Below, piece after piece: positions 1 through 11,110 of a stretch of DNA of 64,000 nt. Numbering within the stretch: position 1 is the stretch's first letter; the number at the start of each line of letters is the position of its first letter. The stretch is from Halichondria panicea (Eukaryota > Porifera > Demospongiae > Suberitida > Halichondriidae). The DNA lies in the NCBI RefSeq assembly GCF_963675165.1, contig NC_087377.1, positions 4,293,042-4,357,041 of the forward strand, in the 5' to 3' direction. Position numbers and translations under genes: made by a program. The notes below the pieces were generated by a model. That model ran no database searches. It saw only the letters and a program-made list of their open reading frames with translations, and had not been told where the DNA came from.

Positions 1-283
1 ATTTTCAACCATCAATTCTGCACACAAATTTGCCTCTTATAATTATAGTGCAATAAGTGCAGTAGTTGTTTAAAGGTGGTTTCTACCGACCACCATGCAC
101 CATCAGAGTCCTATATATACATTGACTATATAGCTTCTTTTGATACATGCAGTTGTAATCGTAGGAGGGTCAGGCTCTTCTGTAGTACCAAATGTGAATA
201 TTTCTTAAGAAATCGGTCCTCCAAAATATCTACTTCCAGTATTGAAACGTTTCATCCTCACCCCCCCCCCCCCACACACACAG

Positions 284-3202
284 GTTCTATCTACTCAGAC
301 AATGCGCTGCGTGCTGGTGGTATGAACGGAGAGTGTGTGAGAAGTGGAGCTGTGATTGCTGTGAAGACACACAAGTCCATTCCTGTCTCATGGACAGCTG
401 AGGATAAACCCAGTATGGCCGCTAACAATACAGACTCGAAGGTATATGGATAAAATCGTCCATATACGGTTACAGTAACTATATTGTGCTAAGTTTTTAA
501 AACCTTATACTACTGCATATAAGTTGCTCTAGCTCCATACTACATGTCTATTGTGGTGTCCCTATAAGCAGGTCACCCTCTTTAATACAGCTAGCCAGGT
601 TAATCGGCCCCAAAGTCTCATAGCATGCATGGTTGTGTTTGGACCTGCATGTACTAGCAGGACACCTCTGTATTATAGCCACTGTTGGTCTACCCAAGGG
701 AGGACCAGTATAGACAGATTTTCTAGCTTTTTAGAACCACTGTGATATTACGTTTGATTGCTAAACAGTAGCGTTTGAATTCAAAAGTTAAGAGTGCAAG
801 ATAAGACTTTGCTAACAGTCTCTCTACTCTTGTATCAGATTAATTTATCCTCCACTCTTCATGCACACACTGCACTCCCATACACACAGAAACCTGCATA
901 CGGTTCAGCCATTCTGGTAGTGCGTAACCCATTCCACGCTCTAGTGGCCGAGTGGAGCCGACTTGCCGGGAACTCTCACGATCACACTAGCCAGGTGTCC
1001 AGAGACTCTTTCGGTGAGAGAAAATTTAGCGTACAAAATTTTGGCCATTTTACAGAGGTGGCCTTTGTTGTGTTTTGTACACAATATTCATCGACTTATT
1101 TGAAAGTACCCCCCCTCCACTCTATATAGGAGGAAACACAAAGTGGAACTGGTTTATTAAGAGCAAGCTATCCGTGTGGCAGGCGTACTTCAAATACTGG
1201 GTAGTGGGTGCGGCCAATCATCGTGTCCTGGTCGTTCGGTGAGTGTGCGACTATAATAATAGACATGCAGAGAATCAGGGTGTCTAATTATTGGGTATTA
1301 TAGGTCAGGGTCTAATTATGAATACCGTATATGCTCGATCAGAGGCCGCTCTTGTATAAAGGCCGCACTCAAATAGTAGCCTCCCTTGCTAGCAAAATGA
1401 AACATTTAGTAGCCGCTCTCAAATAGTAGCCTCAGTGAACTTTGACTCTAGCATTTCTGCACGTGGCAGCAAAAAAATATTACTATAATTATAGCAGCAT
1501 AGATATAAGAGGGAGAGGGATGGGAATCACTACGTAAATAGCATTGACGATCTGCGTTTCGGTCAATGTTTTCTTCTTTATTTCCTCCAACCCATGCTTT
1601 TAGCTAGTACTAGGCTATAAACTAGCTACTGAGCTCCATGTATTAGCAATGGCTAGTGGAACAGTCACAACAAGGTAGCAGCAATAGTTAGTGAGACCCT
1701 CCAAGCAGTAAAAAGCAGCTTGGACAGCAAATTCTTGAGAGGAGCTCTGTCTGTACCGTTGAGTATTCCAGTACAGTCACAGACATGATAGAGAATTATG
1801 GAAATGTAGCAAAGTTCTGTCGTAAATTACTGTGCCGATACGATGAACCAACTATCAATGAATACAAAGAGACATGTACCTACATTCAATCATTGATGTA
1901 ACTTTCTAAATGGGTACCCAAAAGTCTGCTTTTAAAAACCAGCTTACTAAGACAAAAATGAACATTACTTACCAACCTAAAGCCAAGTGGCTTTGATTTT
2001 ACTTGCATACAATGCCCAGCTACTTAAGAAAGAGGGAATCATTAATATTTTGGGCTCTAGTCACAGCCTCTCCTTGTAGAAGGTACACAAAGCCACTAGA
2101 TAGAGCCGAAACGATAATACAACACTCAAAAAACTGCCTTTGAAAGTTTTCAAGCTCTTGGTGAGATACACAACGCTTCTATATGATGCACAGTAGGCGT
2201 GGATGCTCAGCACAGGACTAAAAGTCCCAGTGGGGAGCTGTGAATGATAGTAATAACATTTCCCGCTGGGTTGGCGGGGTGTCTAGAGCCGAAACGCGGA
2301 TCAACTTTTGGCATTACACAGAAGTGATTGTGCGCACGTGCTCCGTTTCCCATCCCTCTCCCTCTTAAGTTATATCTATGATAGCAGCTAGCTACATGTA
2401 CGTAGCTACAAGTAGCAGCTTGTTAGTGCTTCACAAAGACTTTCTCATGGCAGAGTTCAAGTTTATGCAGGTGAAAACAACTTTTGATGACAAACTAAAT
2501 TATCTGGAGCTAATAAACGCCGCTCTTGAACAGTGGCCTCTCTTGAATTGTAGCCTCCTCTTCCAGAAAATGAAACATTTAGTAGCCGCGGCTCCTGATC
2601 AAGCATATACAGTATGCGTATTAGTTTCCCCAATGCCTGCTATTTTGCAACCGTACTGATGCAACCCTGCATGGGCTACCTGTTCCCATAGATTCGAAGA
2701 TCTGAAGACAGATGTTGTGGCTACGGTTACAAAGATGCTTGATTTCCTCAAGTTCTCGTACAACGATAAAGAGTTGGCAAGGAAGCTAAGCGAGGACTTT
2801 GGAACATTCAAAAGGTACCCTTGAAAAACACCAGCTCTACAGCTTTGTAATTTTTCTGAGAATTTGCTGTTTTAGTACTATCTTTGATGGTCGATAACCT
2901 GGGTTAGGAACAAAGAATGCATCTTGTAGCTCTTTGACAAGCTATATAGGCCTATCAAATCGTTTAAGTTATTGATTGCTTTCGGACCCAAATCTTTTGT
3001 AAAAGCGTGGGCTACTTGCTATTTTGTATTTTGTATTATTATGTGTGCATTATCATTACCTAGGAAACACAAAGATGATCAGTTTGACCACTTCACAGAG
3101 GATCAGAAATCTCTCGTCAGGAACGCTATAAGCAAGTCTATTGACTACCTCCGGGAAAATAACCATGGAAACACTTTAGGTATTGAAGACTATCTGAACT
3201 AA
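284..3202 (+). CDS. WSCD-like sulfotransferase, 3' part (five exons)
   Basis: Partial gene whose 5' end lies left of the window. Exons read 284-441, 890-1013, 1130-1238, 2692-2814 and 3064-3202 (stop TAA); every junction has GT donor, AG acceptor and matching phase. The joined protein resembles the sulfotransferase domain of WSC-domain proteins WSCD1/WSCD2, Golgi type II membrane enzymes that move sulfate from PAPS to glycans. Visible landmarks are GECVRSGAVIAVKTHK, then AILVVRNPFHALVAEW (the family's 3'-phosphate-binding region), GNTKWNWF, VLVVRFEDLKTDV, and the closing FDHFTEDQ...GIEDYLN. The 1.45-kb intron 1239-2691 holds a transposon. The last exon has a near-identical orphan copy at 17693-17831. 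Family assignment comes from recognised motifs; no search was run. Confidence 0.8.
545..705 (+). repeat. Dispersed repeat (copy 1 of 4)
   Basis: About 160 bases inside the first sulfotransferase intron. Words such as GTCACCCTCT, TAATACAGC, TTTGGACCTG and TATTATAGCCACTG recur in the same order at about 46260-46400, 54905-55045 and, inverted, 62255-62425. No coding content is visible. The ORF overlapping it at 551-745 is not supported. Confidence 0.65.
1322..2621. mobile_element. 1.3-kb inverted-repeat transposon in sulfotransferase intron
   Basis: The ends are inverted copies: ATACCGTATATGCTCGATCA at 1322 and its complement near 2621. Further inverted pairs lie inside, for example GGGAGAGGGATGGGAA near 1511 against TTCCCATCCCTCTCCC near 2347, so the terminal repeats are probably around 200 bases with gaps. 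No transposase ORF is visible, so this looks non-autonomous. The target duplication is not clear, and the end positions are estimates. Confidence 0.6.
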
Positions 3203-3466
3203 CCGAATCACAATTTCAAAATCAATTAATCATCTGTACTTTGATACCTGTCTATAATAGCTAATAATTATTGTTTCCCGGGCCATTAATTATTCTAATC
3301 TATAGCTAACAAAATAGTGGTGGTGTACAGTGTCACTATTAAATATAGAATGCAACTTGACTATAACAAATTGGCATGCATGATAGAATTCATGATTACC
3401 ATGTTTGGTTATTTTGATAAGAGTCTACTGTAGTATTAGAAGTAATGCAAACTAATTGACAATAAT

Positions 3467-3982
3467 ATGGCTGCATTAATGGAGAGAGAGCAACTACTGA
3501 TCAAGCCAACAGGACACAGCACCACTGTCCCTAACTCCCCTATTGCTAAGCTGATGTACTACTTTCATTGTGTGTGCAGTTGTGTTGCTGATAGCGATGA
3601 CCCCTCTATTCAGCGATTGAGAGCATTCCAAACCAACTACAATTCGCTCTCCAGTGAAGAAGTATCGACACTTCTGACTTTATGCTTAGCTCTCAGCCCC
3701 GACAAGTTGATTAATAGTGTCTTCTTCTTGAATGAAGATATTAATGGAGCAAACAAGTTCTTTGAAGTGAGTGCAGTTTCTACGAAACTTCTTGTTTCAG
3801 AGTCTCTGCTTATTGGAGGGCAGAGGAAGAGAGTGCAAAAAATAATGATGTTCAAGAAAGAGTGGCTAGAGAGGAGCTATAATTATTCAGCCACTGAAGA
3901 GTTTTATACCGTCTACTTCGTGCTGTACCATTTTGTGACCAGATTAGATGTGCATGCCTATAAACACATAATTATAGTGTGA
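3467..3982 (+). CDS. CaaX-family copy 1, frameshifted tail (unrecognised family)
   Basis: First of seven copies of a single-exon family I do not recognise. It starts at ATG 3467 (MAALMEREQLLIKPTG) and follows the intact copies through the invariant LLIGGQRKRVQKIMMF block. A 4-base insertion (AATT, near 3882) then shifts the frame. The usual C-terminal CCTIL prenylation box is replaced by about 38 unrelated residues before a stop at 3982. It also lacks the AAGTGAAAGTG upstream word of other copies: the matching stretch between 3420 and 3460 is deleted. It may be a decaying copy or a diverged isoform. It lies 264 bases after the sulfotransferase stop. Confidence 0.55.
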   Translation: MAALMEREQLLIKPTGHSTTVPNSPIAKLMYYFHCVCSCVADSDDPSIQRLRAFQTNYNSLSSEEVSTLLTLCLALSPDKLINSVFFLNEDINGANKFFEVSAVSTKLLVSESLLIGGQRKRVQKIMMFKKEWLERSYNYSATEEFYTVYFVLYHFVTRLDVHAYKHIIIV

Positions 3983-3987
3983 TCATT

Positions 3988-4214
3988 AGGATGGTGAACA
4001 TCTGTCCACATTGTATAATTATACAATCGAAACTCAACATGACATTGTGTATTGTATATACTACTGCATGCATGATTGACGTACAGTACTCCCAAATTGA
4101 GCATTGTACAATATTGTACAATGTATAACAATTAAAACACACATGGCTTGCATGCATGCATGACTCATAAAACGTATAATTATACAATGCATGAACAGAT
4201 GTCTGCACCATCCT
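3988..4214. mobile_element. 227-bp MITE, GGTGAACATCTGTCC family
   Basis: Inverted ends: AGGATGGTGAACATCTGTCC at 3988 and, inverted, GAACAGATGTCTGCACCATCCT ending at 4214, each followed inward by ATTGTATAATTATA. A second copy at 18680-18905 lies at the matching place behind copy 5, so it was carried along with the gene unit. Related half-copies occur near 4215-4310, 18906-18965, 20620-20690, 22500-22530 and 25070-25140. Confidence 0.7.
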
Positions 4215-4349
4215 ATATTCACCATGCATGTTTAATATAGGGCCGGGTGCACATGTACATGCATATGCGTGGTGAACATCTGTCCATGCATTAATTGTAC
4301 AGTAAGAGTATAATGATTTCAACTGGTATATATAAGGAAGTGAATACAT

Positions 4350-5402
4350 TTAAGAACACACAAACAGGTATAGATGAATAAACAAATAATCTATGTTTAA
4401 CCATGCTGTATCAGTTTTACGCAGGATTTGTAGAGTTCTATAATTGTCTATAGGCCCTGATAAATTATGCTCGGAATAATAGCATAATAGGTGTCTAAAG
4501 AATAATTGGGAATAATAGGCATCAATGTCCATTTTTGGTAAAGATCATTACATTAAGTTTTGCATAACGATGTTTTCATGACAAAAATGCTAAAGTTGAA
4601 TATTATATGGATCAATTCAAGTCGGCAAGATAACACTGAGAATCTTGTTATTATATCGTGTGTCAGTTGTTGCTGTGTTTATGCATGTCTACGTCAAAAT
4701 TTTGTATAATTAATATGTCGCATTTTTTGGACTTTTTATGAGAATAATCGGATTTTTTATGAGGCACATTTTTTAAGAATTATATAGAATAATGGGTGAA
4801 AAAAACATTGTTCTACTCAGGGGGAAGAGTCGAGATGAAAGTCTGGCAGCCAGGTGACGTCCAAACGGTCAGTTATTCGTTCCACCAACTTGTCTAGTCC
4901 TGCTTGCACTGCTACTATACTACTGCTACTCTTCCTACTACTACTATACTGCTACTCTTCCTAGCTAGTCAAAGGTTTCTTTTTTTCTTTTTTTTTTTTT
5001 AACTACATATGCACAAAGAGACATCAAAGCTTACATCAAAGGACACAGATTTTTAGCCTACTTGACTGATAAGGCCGTTACCTAGACTACAGTTTGTTTG
5101 TCAGGGAGGAGCTCACATACAACTTCATCTAATTCATCATAACAATTCGTTACCGTTGTTGTAATTTCTACAACAGATTGCCAAGGAAAGAGTTAAACTA
5201 TACTCTCACAAGTGAAGATAACACGTGACCCTTTTCACTCTTGCAATTGCATGTTCGTGTTCACAGAAACATTCAAGTATGCCTGAAGCCCTGAACATGA
5301 TAACATTCACATCACTGCATGTGTCGTACATAATTATAGCGAATAATTATAACTCACACAGACTGACAAGCAAAATTAGTAACTATGTTGATTCCAATGC
5401 AG
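4350..5402. other. Non-coding stretch before the helicase remnant
   Basis: AT-rich DNA with a CTACTACTATACTGCTACTCTTCC-type short repeat near 4905-4965 and a pyrimidine run at 4980-5000. I looked here for the missing N-terminal helicase exons (Walker A motif) and found none. No supported gene. Confidence 0.5.
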
Positions 5403-6575
5403 GTGGCATTTTTTTCTTCCAAGGGATTGTCCTCGGCACTAGTTTCAGGAGAAAATGTGGACATTGAAGTTACAAGATGGTGTGTGCAGAGGTGCGTATC
5501 AGTTAATTTTCTTTACGCCAGAGATGATCATTGGAAACCGAAAGTGGAGAAAATTGCTGGAAGGCGATGTTTATGCTAATCGTTTGAAGGCCTTTGTGAT
5601 TGATGAGGCACATTGTGTGAAGAAATGGTAAGCCACATAACAAATGCACTTGTATATATTATACTCGTAATTATAATCTTAAGTAGGTAAATAATGATAT
5701 AATTATTGTTTTATAGGGGTGAGACTTTTAGGCCTGTCATGGATAGAATTGGTGAAGTGAGAAGCCTATTACCAATAGGTGTGAATGTAATGGCTGTTAC
5801 AGCGACAGCCACAAAAACCATTCGTTACTCTGTCAGCAAGACAATCGGGCTAAAGTCACCCTATGTAATCACAAGATCTCCTTCTAAAAAGAATCTCTTT
5901 TACTGTGTTGGAGTGTTTAATGGAGTTGAAGAAACGTTTCGTCCATTAGCTCGGAAGTTGAAAAATGTGCGTGTTGCCTTCCCAAAAACAATCATTTACG
6001 GTCAGTCGTTCAGTATGTGTGCAAATATATACATTTTTCTTCGGAGAGAGTTAGGCACCAATTTCACAGAGCCTGTTTATGCTCCTGATGTACCCTATTT
6101 CCGCATGGTAGACATGTTTACTAGCGTTACAGATGCTGGGCACAAAACAGAAATTATACAGTTATTTAAGAAAAAAAGCAGCCTGAGAATTGTTATTGCC
6201 ACAATTGCCTTTGGTATGGGGGTAGATTGCGCTGATGTGAGGCAAATAGTTCATGTTGGCCTGCCGGATGACAATAGTTCTTACATTCAAGAAACTGGTC
6301 GGGCTGGCAGAGATGGACATCTGTCATCAGTCACACTACTTCAAGCAACCACTCACCACCCTGTTGATACGGACATTAAAGAATATGCCTCAAACTGTGA
6401 TAAATGCCGACGCGATTTCCTATTCACAGATATGGATAATTACGTTCACAACGATATGGGTAGTAAGTGTGTTTGTTGTGACATTTGTGCCAAGCTATGC
6501 TTTTGTGGTAACTGTGAAACCAATATGATACATTTTACTAAGCTTACTAGATCTACTACTATTTATTTTGATTAA
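5403..6575 (+). pseudogene. RecQ-like DNA helicase remnant
   Basis: Two exons, 5403-5627 and 5717-6575, code for a RecQ-type superfamily 2 helicase, an ATP-driven 3'-5' DNA unwinding enzyme. Visible motifs are AYQLIFFTPEMIIGN, the DEAH box in AFVIDEAHCVKKW (split across the intron), motif III MAVTATAT, motif V IVIATIAFGMGVDCADVRQI, motif VI YIQETGRAGRDG, and a zinc-binding-like cysteine cluster ending CVCCDICAKLC. The phases join at 5627/5717. The first exon needs a single-base shift near 5478-5490: KGLSSALVSGENVDIEVTR is in one frame and AYQLIFFTPEM in another. No Walker A motif, RQC or HRDC domain is visible. It looks truncated and broken, unless the shift is an assembly error. Confidence 0.75.
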
Positions 6576-6661
6576 TTGCGCGTGCAATCGTACTTTTTTT
6601 ATAATGCTTGATGATTGGGAAAAGTCGTATTACGCTTTCTTTGAACTGTAAAAAAATCAAA

Positions 6662-7092
6662 CTAAAATTTATCAGGCAATTTGGTTAAAATCCAGGTCAT
6701 TAGTTCATCTTTAGTTTTGGAATGTAGCACATTCCTAACACGTGGGAACGTTAGGTGCTTTCGGTTATCTTCTACTATAAACCCACGAGACTTCACAAGT
6801 TCCTCGGCTCCAACTTCGATATCTGTTTGTGTATTAGGTTTTGCTTGTCTACTACTTGAATGTGTAATACTGTTATCTTCATCAAACTGATCAAGCAGTG
6901 GTGATATTGTGCCGATTGCCCTCCCAGTTCTTTGAATTGCCTTAGCTATTCTATTAACACCTTGAGCTCGTATGCATGTCTTGGCAATTTTATTTAGATG
7001 TTCCATATGTAAATCACCCGCAATATTCATCCCTGGCTTACCATTCATGTTTACGAACCGACTCCATATTAGCTGTGCTGAAAGTAATTTTT
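6662..7092 (-). pseudogene. DUF6589-like protein, C-terminal fragment
   Basis: Reading right to left, an open frame from the TATG microsatellite (about 7092) to the stop at 6662 encodes LLSAQLIWSRFVN, then NIAGDLHMEHLNKIAKTC and GRAIGTISPLLDQFDEDN. This resembles the conserved C-terminal part of DUF6589 proteins, a repetitive family in invertebrates and fungi often linked to mobile DNA (recalled, not searched). The 5' part is missing: the frame runs into the simple repeat at 7092. The gene faces the helicase remnant tail-to-tail, with 86 bases between the stops. Confidence 0.6.
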
Positions 7093-7136
7093 GTATGTAT
7101 GTATGTATGTATGTATGTATGTATGTATGTATGTAT
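7092..7136. repeat. (TATG)n microsatellite
   Basis: About eleven uninterrupted TATG units. It marks the 5' break of the DUF6589-like fragment. Confidence 0.9.
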
Positions 7137-7855
7137 TATATCAATGTTTCCAGTGAAGAAGTAGTGTTTATAGCTATAGAGTTTGCATGTTTCAGTTTAA
7201 CTGAGAGTGTGCAGTCAATAATAATATTATAATTAATAATTACAGAATATTCACAACCAGCAGTTAAGGCCCAAAAATATGAAAATTGCAGCCTTAACTC
7301 CTCGTTGAGATTGAATTTAATGCATCTATAGGTAGCTAACTAATAATTGAGATGTTTCCAAGTCTATAGATAATGTGATAATGTTACTATATGAGTACTA
7401 GTCAGATCAGTTCCACAACCAAAGCAGTATATGGAGATGGGGTGCGCCATTATTAACGTAGAACAGCACAATAATTAGTGGAGACAGAATCAGAACTGAA
7501 GCCATGTGGACTCTAATTAACACCTGAGCTCTGTGGTCAGGAGCGCGCCAATATTAACAATATTCATAGTTAGTACGCGGTGCAGCAGAACAAATGCTAG
7601 ATAGGGCTGAAACCCGTCCCCCCATTTTTATGGCCGGGGACGGGCACGCCCATCTAGTTTGGGACAGCCAGCACTGCCGGTAACTAGCTGGATCCATGGA
7701 ATAGCGAGTGGCCGTACTTCAGGGTGAGTTTTGTGCAGTAAACATATAGCTAGCATTCCGTGCCAAGCCAAATGGCCGGTATATCGAGGTGGCCGTACTT
7801 CAGGGAGCCGGAATAGCGAGAGTCTACTGTAATTATGTAAGAGCTGCTGGCTGCT
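7137..7855. other. Non-coding stretch with short repeats
   Basis: No supported gene. The words GTGGCCGTACTTCAGGG (7709 and 7790) and GGAATAGCGAGAG recur, suggesting a small element between about 7690 and 7835. The sequence GTAAGAGCTGCTGGCTGCTTGC at 7837 matches the far-upstream region of other CaaX-family copies, so it is probably the displaced upstream DNA of copy 2. Confidence 0.45.
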
Positions 7856-8925
7856 TGCATGGCATTAGCCTCGATCCCAGGCCGAGTTTTCGCTTTTACA
7901 ACGGTTAGGCGAACGGTTACTAGTTGTCTGCGCATGCGTCAAATTTTCATTGTATTTGTGGTCGGCAAAAATATTTATAATCGAAATTTGTACACAGAAA
8001 ATGCACAGAGTGAGTACACAAAAGATGCACACAGAGAGCTGCTTCACAAGGGCCTGGGGAGTTGCCAGTTGTGCTGCAGCACGATTACAGTGCCTCAGGG
8101 CAACTTCAGGATGATTGAATGCCTTCAAATTATGTTTCAAAAAGATTTAGCAGGCTGCTGGACTTCTCTGATTCTAGGCCCCAACTCGTAATTCTTGAGA
8201 AAACGTAGATTCTCTTGATGCCTCTGTCAGTCTGAGCTACCCAGCAACGCTCGAACGAGCAGGTCATACTCCAGTCCTGTAAGTATAGGACAATAATTAC
8301 AAAGACGGTTAAACCCTTACCTCAAACTGTCCAGTCTCGTCCGTTAGTATAGCCAAGCAGAGCACTGTTGGGATAGCTGGATATTAGCCATTGCTCCTGT
8401 ACAGAGAAATAGACATTCTTAATACGCGTAGATCTATATTAAATTTCTCGTATTAAAGTGTCATTGTCGACGAGCTGATGATGGCAGCACCAAGTTCTCT
8501 AGCTCACACTCTTCACTTGATCCACCATATTAATGATGAAACTATAGTCTACCTAGATCTTGCCAAACATGAACAAGATTTGATAGCACAGGGCCCACAC
8601 AAAAATATCTGACCTTAACAAGCTTGACAAAGCTTTATACCTCTCTATACCTCTTCCCTTGTTGTTCAGTCTTCAGAGTAATGTTTTCTAAGCTTCAGAG
8701 AAGAGAGAAGCTTTAGCTAAGAGCCATTCCAATAATGATAAAACGGAAACTAACTTCTAGTACACGATAGTACACGAATATAAATGTCACGAAAGTGAAC
8801 GAGAATATCCATTTGTCAGAATCTGACGCATGCGCAGACAACTAGTACCAAGCCTAGTTGTTTGCCTAACCGTTATAAGCGAAAACTCGGCCTGGGATCG
8901 AGGCTACTAGCATCATGGCATGCAG
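7856..8925. mobile_element. 1.07-kb inverted-repeat transposon upstream of copy 2
   Basis: Inverted ends of about 85-100 bases: TAGCCTCGATCCCAGGCCGA at 7867, with TTGTCTGCGCATGCGTCA further in, and their complements ending at about 8912. The outermost word is shared with the element at 59361-59960, so they belong to one family. The ORFs at 7859-8191 and its antisense are not convincing. The element lies about 75 bases before the copy 2 start and separates that gene from its older upstream sequence. Confidence 0.7.
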
Positions 8926-9001
8926 CACTCTATAAATTCTGTGTGGACCACACAGTGATTCAGAAAGTGATATATTATAGCTACTGTCTTGTAAATTGAC
9001 A

Positions 9002-9511
9002 ATGGCTGCATTTCTGGAGAGAGAGCAGGTGCAGATCAAGGCAACAGGAGGCAGCACCACAGTCCCTAACTCGCCTATTGCTAAGCTGATGTACTACTTT
9101 GAATGTGTGTGCAGTTGTGTTGCTGATAGTGATGACCCCTCTATTAAACGATTGAGAGCGTACAAAACCAACTACAATTCCCTCTCCAGTGCTGAAAAAT
9201 CTGCACTTCTGACTTTATGCTTGGCTCTCAGCCCTGACAAGTTGATGAATAGTGTCTTCTTTTTGAATGAAGATATCAATGGAGCAAATAAGTTCTTTGA
9301 AGTGAGTGCAGTTTCCACAAAACTTCTTGTTTCAGATTCTCTGCTTATTGGAGGACAGAGGAAGAGAGTGCGAAGTATTATGATGTTCAAGAAAGAGTGG
9401 ATAGAGAGGTACTATCTTCAACCATTGAAAAGTTTCGTGGAGTCCTCTCAAGGGTCCAACCGATTAAGACAGCCAGAACAAGATACTTCGAGCTGCTGTA
9501 CCATTTTGTGA
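9002..9511 (+). CDS. CaaX-family copy 2, intact (169 codons, unrecognised)
   Basis: Intact single-exon gene. The start is ATG 9002, the same MAA...EREQ start as in every sister copy; upstream in-frame TTG is not needed. Conserved blocks in order: EREQVQIKATG, SPIAKLMYYF, Cys-rich CVCSCVADSDDPSIKRLRAY (about residues 37-56), NYNSLSSAE, LTLCLALSPDKLMNSVFFLN, FFEVSAVSTKLLV, LLIGGQRKRVRSIMMFKKEW, then a tail NRLRQPEQDTSSCCTIL. The final C-T-I-L fits a CaaX box with X=Leu, the geranylgeranyltransferase-I type, with one extra Cys before it that could be palmitoylated. No signal peptide or membrane segment, so probably a cytosolic protein anchored by lipid. Function unknown. Its upstream AAGTGAAAGTG word is split by a small insertion (8955-8975). 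Confidence 0.8.
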   Translation: MAAFLEREQVQIKATGGSTTVPNSPIAKLMYYFECVCSCVADSDDPSIKRLRAYKTNYNSLSSAEKSALLTLCLALSPDKLMNSVFFLNEDINGANKFFEVSAVSTKLLVSDSLLIGGQRKRVRSIMMFKKEWIERYYLQPLKSFVESSQGSNRLRQPEQDTSSCCTIL

Positions 9512-10490
9512 CCTATAGATGTGCCTATAATTTTATACAAACATAACCGATAACAGCCAGAACAAGATACTTTAATTTGCTGCATGCTGTATCATTTTTG
9601 ACATAGATGTACCTAAACACATATAGCTATAACGCTTATATTAACTACTGTCACAGTGTAAAACTTTCTGAGTGTCTTATAATTGTAGCATGCTTCTCAC
9701 AGGACGTGATGATTTTCTTTATATCTGTTGGTGTGTGCTTCACAGAAATTTATGACAACTGAAAAATGGTATAATTTATATAATCATTGCTGCTATAAGA
9801 CTAAGTGTCATCTTCAGTTTGTTCTATCTGCTCCTTGATCTATAGTCATATACGTCAGGATTTAATTAATGAATATGTGTGATACAATGCTAACTCATGA
9901 ACAAATCCTATAGGTAAAAAACAATTAACATACATGCATGCTCATGTGAATGCACTGTAAATATGATGTAAATACATAATACGTATCAACATTTATAATA
10001 TAGAGTGTAAGAAAATGTTGATACTGCATATTAAGTGCGTCGACATTTACTATAGAGTAGTATACAAGTAAATGGATACGCATTACGTAAATAATTATTT
10101 GGCTACGGAAGGTGGCCATCTCATACGTGATCAGAGACGTTGAGGAGAAGATAAACCGATCGGGGGTGAACAAGCTCTGCTTTGACCACACCCACCAGCA
10201 CCTACGTTACAATAGTATTTCTGTCAGAATAAAATGTTATGCGTTTGCAGGCACATGCGCATGCATCATTGTAAGAATGGTAGTCCGTACACGATTTCTT
10301 TCTGGTTCCCTTTCGGTTTAGCTCTGAGTGCCTGGTTCTGGTGTGGATTGCTGGCTTGCTCAGCCTGCTGTACAGATGAGAAGGCTTGCCTTGCCTTGTT
10401 GGCTGCATGACTCAGTAAAACGGTTGGCTGGCTCTATATTGCATGCTGGTGTATTGACCAGGGCGGTATATATATATAGTCACCCATAAA
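9512..10490. other. Non-coding stretch between copies 2 and 3
   Basis: AT-rich DNA without a supported gene. The first 100 bases repeat the 3' flank of copies 4 and 6 (GTGCCTATAA, TATACAAACA). The rest shows only short TGCATGCA words. Confidence 0.5.
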
Positions 10491-10556
10491 TTCTGTGTGG
10501 ACCACAAAGTGAATTAAAATTAAAGTGATAGATATTAACTGCCTTGTAAATTGAAA

Positions 10557-10920
10557 ATGGCTGCATTTCTGGCAACAGGAGGCAGCACCACAGTCCCCTG
10601 TTGCTAAAGCCTAAGCTGATGTACTACTCTGACTGTGTGTGCATGCAGTTGTGTTGCTGATAGCAATGAGCCCTCTATTAAGCGATTGAAAGCGTATGTG
10701 CATGCAAGACCAACTATATACACTTCCCTCCCCAGTGGCGAAAAATCTGACTTTATACGCTTGCATGGCTCTCAGTCCTGACAAGTTGATTAACAGTGTC
10801 TTTTTTTTCTTCTTGAATGTGATGGGTTCTTTGAAGTGAGTGCAATTTCTACAAAACTTCTTGTTTCAGTGTTTCTGCTTATTGCAGGGCAGAGAAAGAG
10901 AGTGCAAAAATTATAATGGT
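10557..10920 (+). pseudogene. CaaX-family copy 3, decayed
   Basis: Starts ATGGCTGCATTTCTGG as in copy 2, then has lost EREQ and several internal stretches. Short insertions such as TGCATG (10640, 10690) and a run of T (10801) break the frame. Recognisable remnants include GCTGATGTACTACT, CTCAGTCCTGACAAGTTGAT, TTTGAAGTGAGTGCA and GCAGAGAAAGAGAGTGC. The upstream TTCTGTGTGGACCACAAAGTG is present, but the AAAGTG pair is pushed apart by about 10 bases. The tail and CaaX box are gone. Confidence 0.85.
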
Positions 10921-10929
10921 AAAAAAAGA

Positions 10930-11110
10930 AGACCATGCCGGTATTTATAAATGTCCATGAGTATTTATAAACTTGAATTAATGTCCATTAGGTATATGCA
11001 AATACTCATGGACATTTCAAGTATAAATACCCATGGACATTAAACACCCGCATGGGCATTTATAAATACTAATGGACATACATAAAATACCCATGGACAC
11101 AATTCTAATA
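10930..11110. repeat. Direct and inverted repeats of ATACCCATGGACATT
   Basis: At least six copies of a 12-15 base word (AATGTCCATGAGTATTTA and its complement AAATACYCATGGACATT) in about 180 bases, in both orientations. Not coding. It directly follows the decayed copy 3. Confidence 0.7.

Noticed and set aside
3637-3855. 72-codon antisense ORF repeated at every CaaX-family copy
   Set aside because: It mirrors the conserved sense codons. It is open in broken copies as well and has no start context of its own.
7859-8191. 110-codon ORF
   Set aside because: Its start is the terminal repeat of the 1.07-kb transposon, which recurs inverted at 8825-8912. No protein features.
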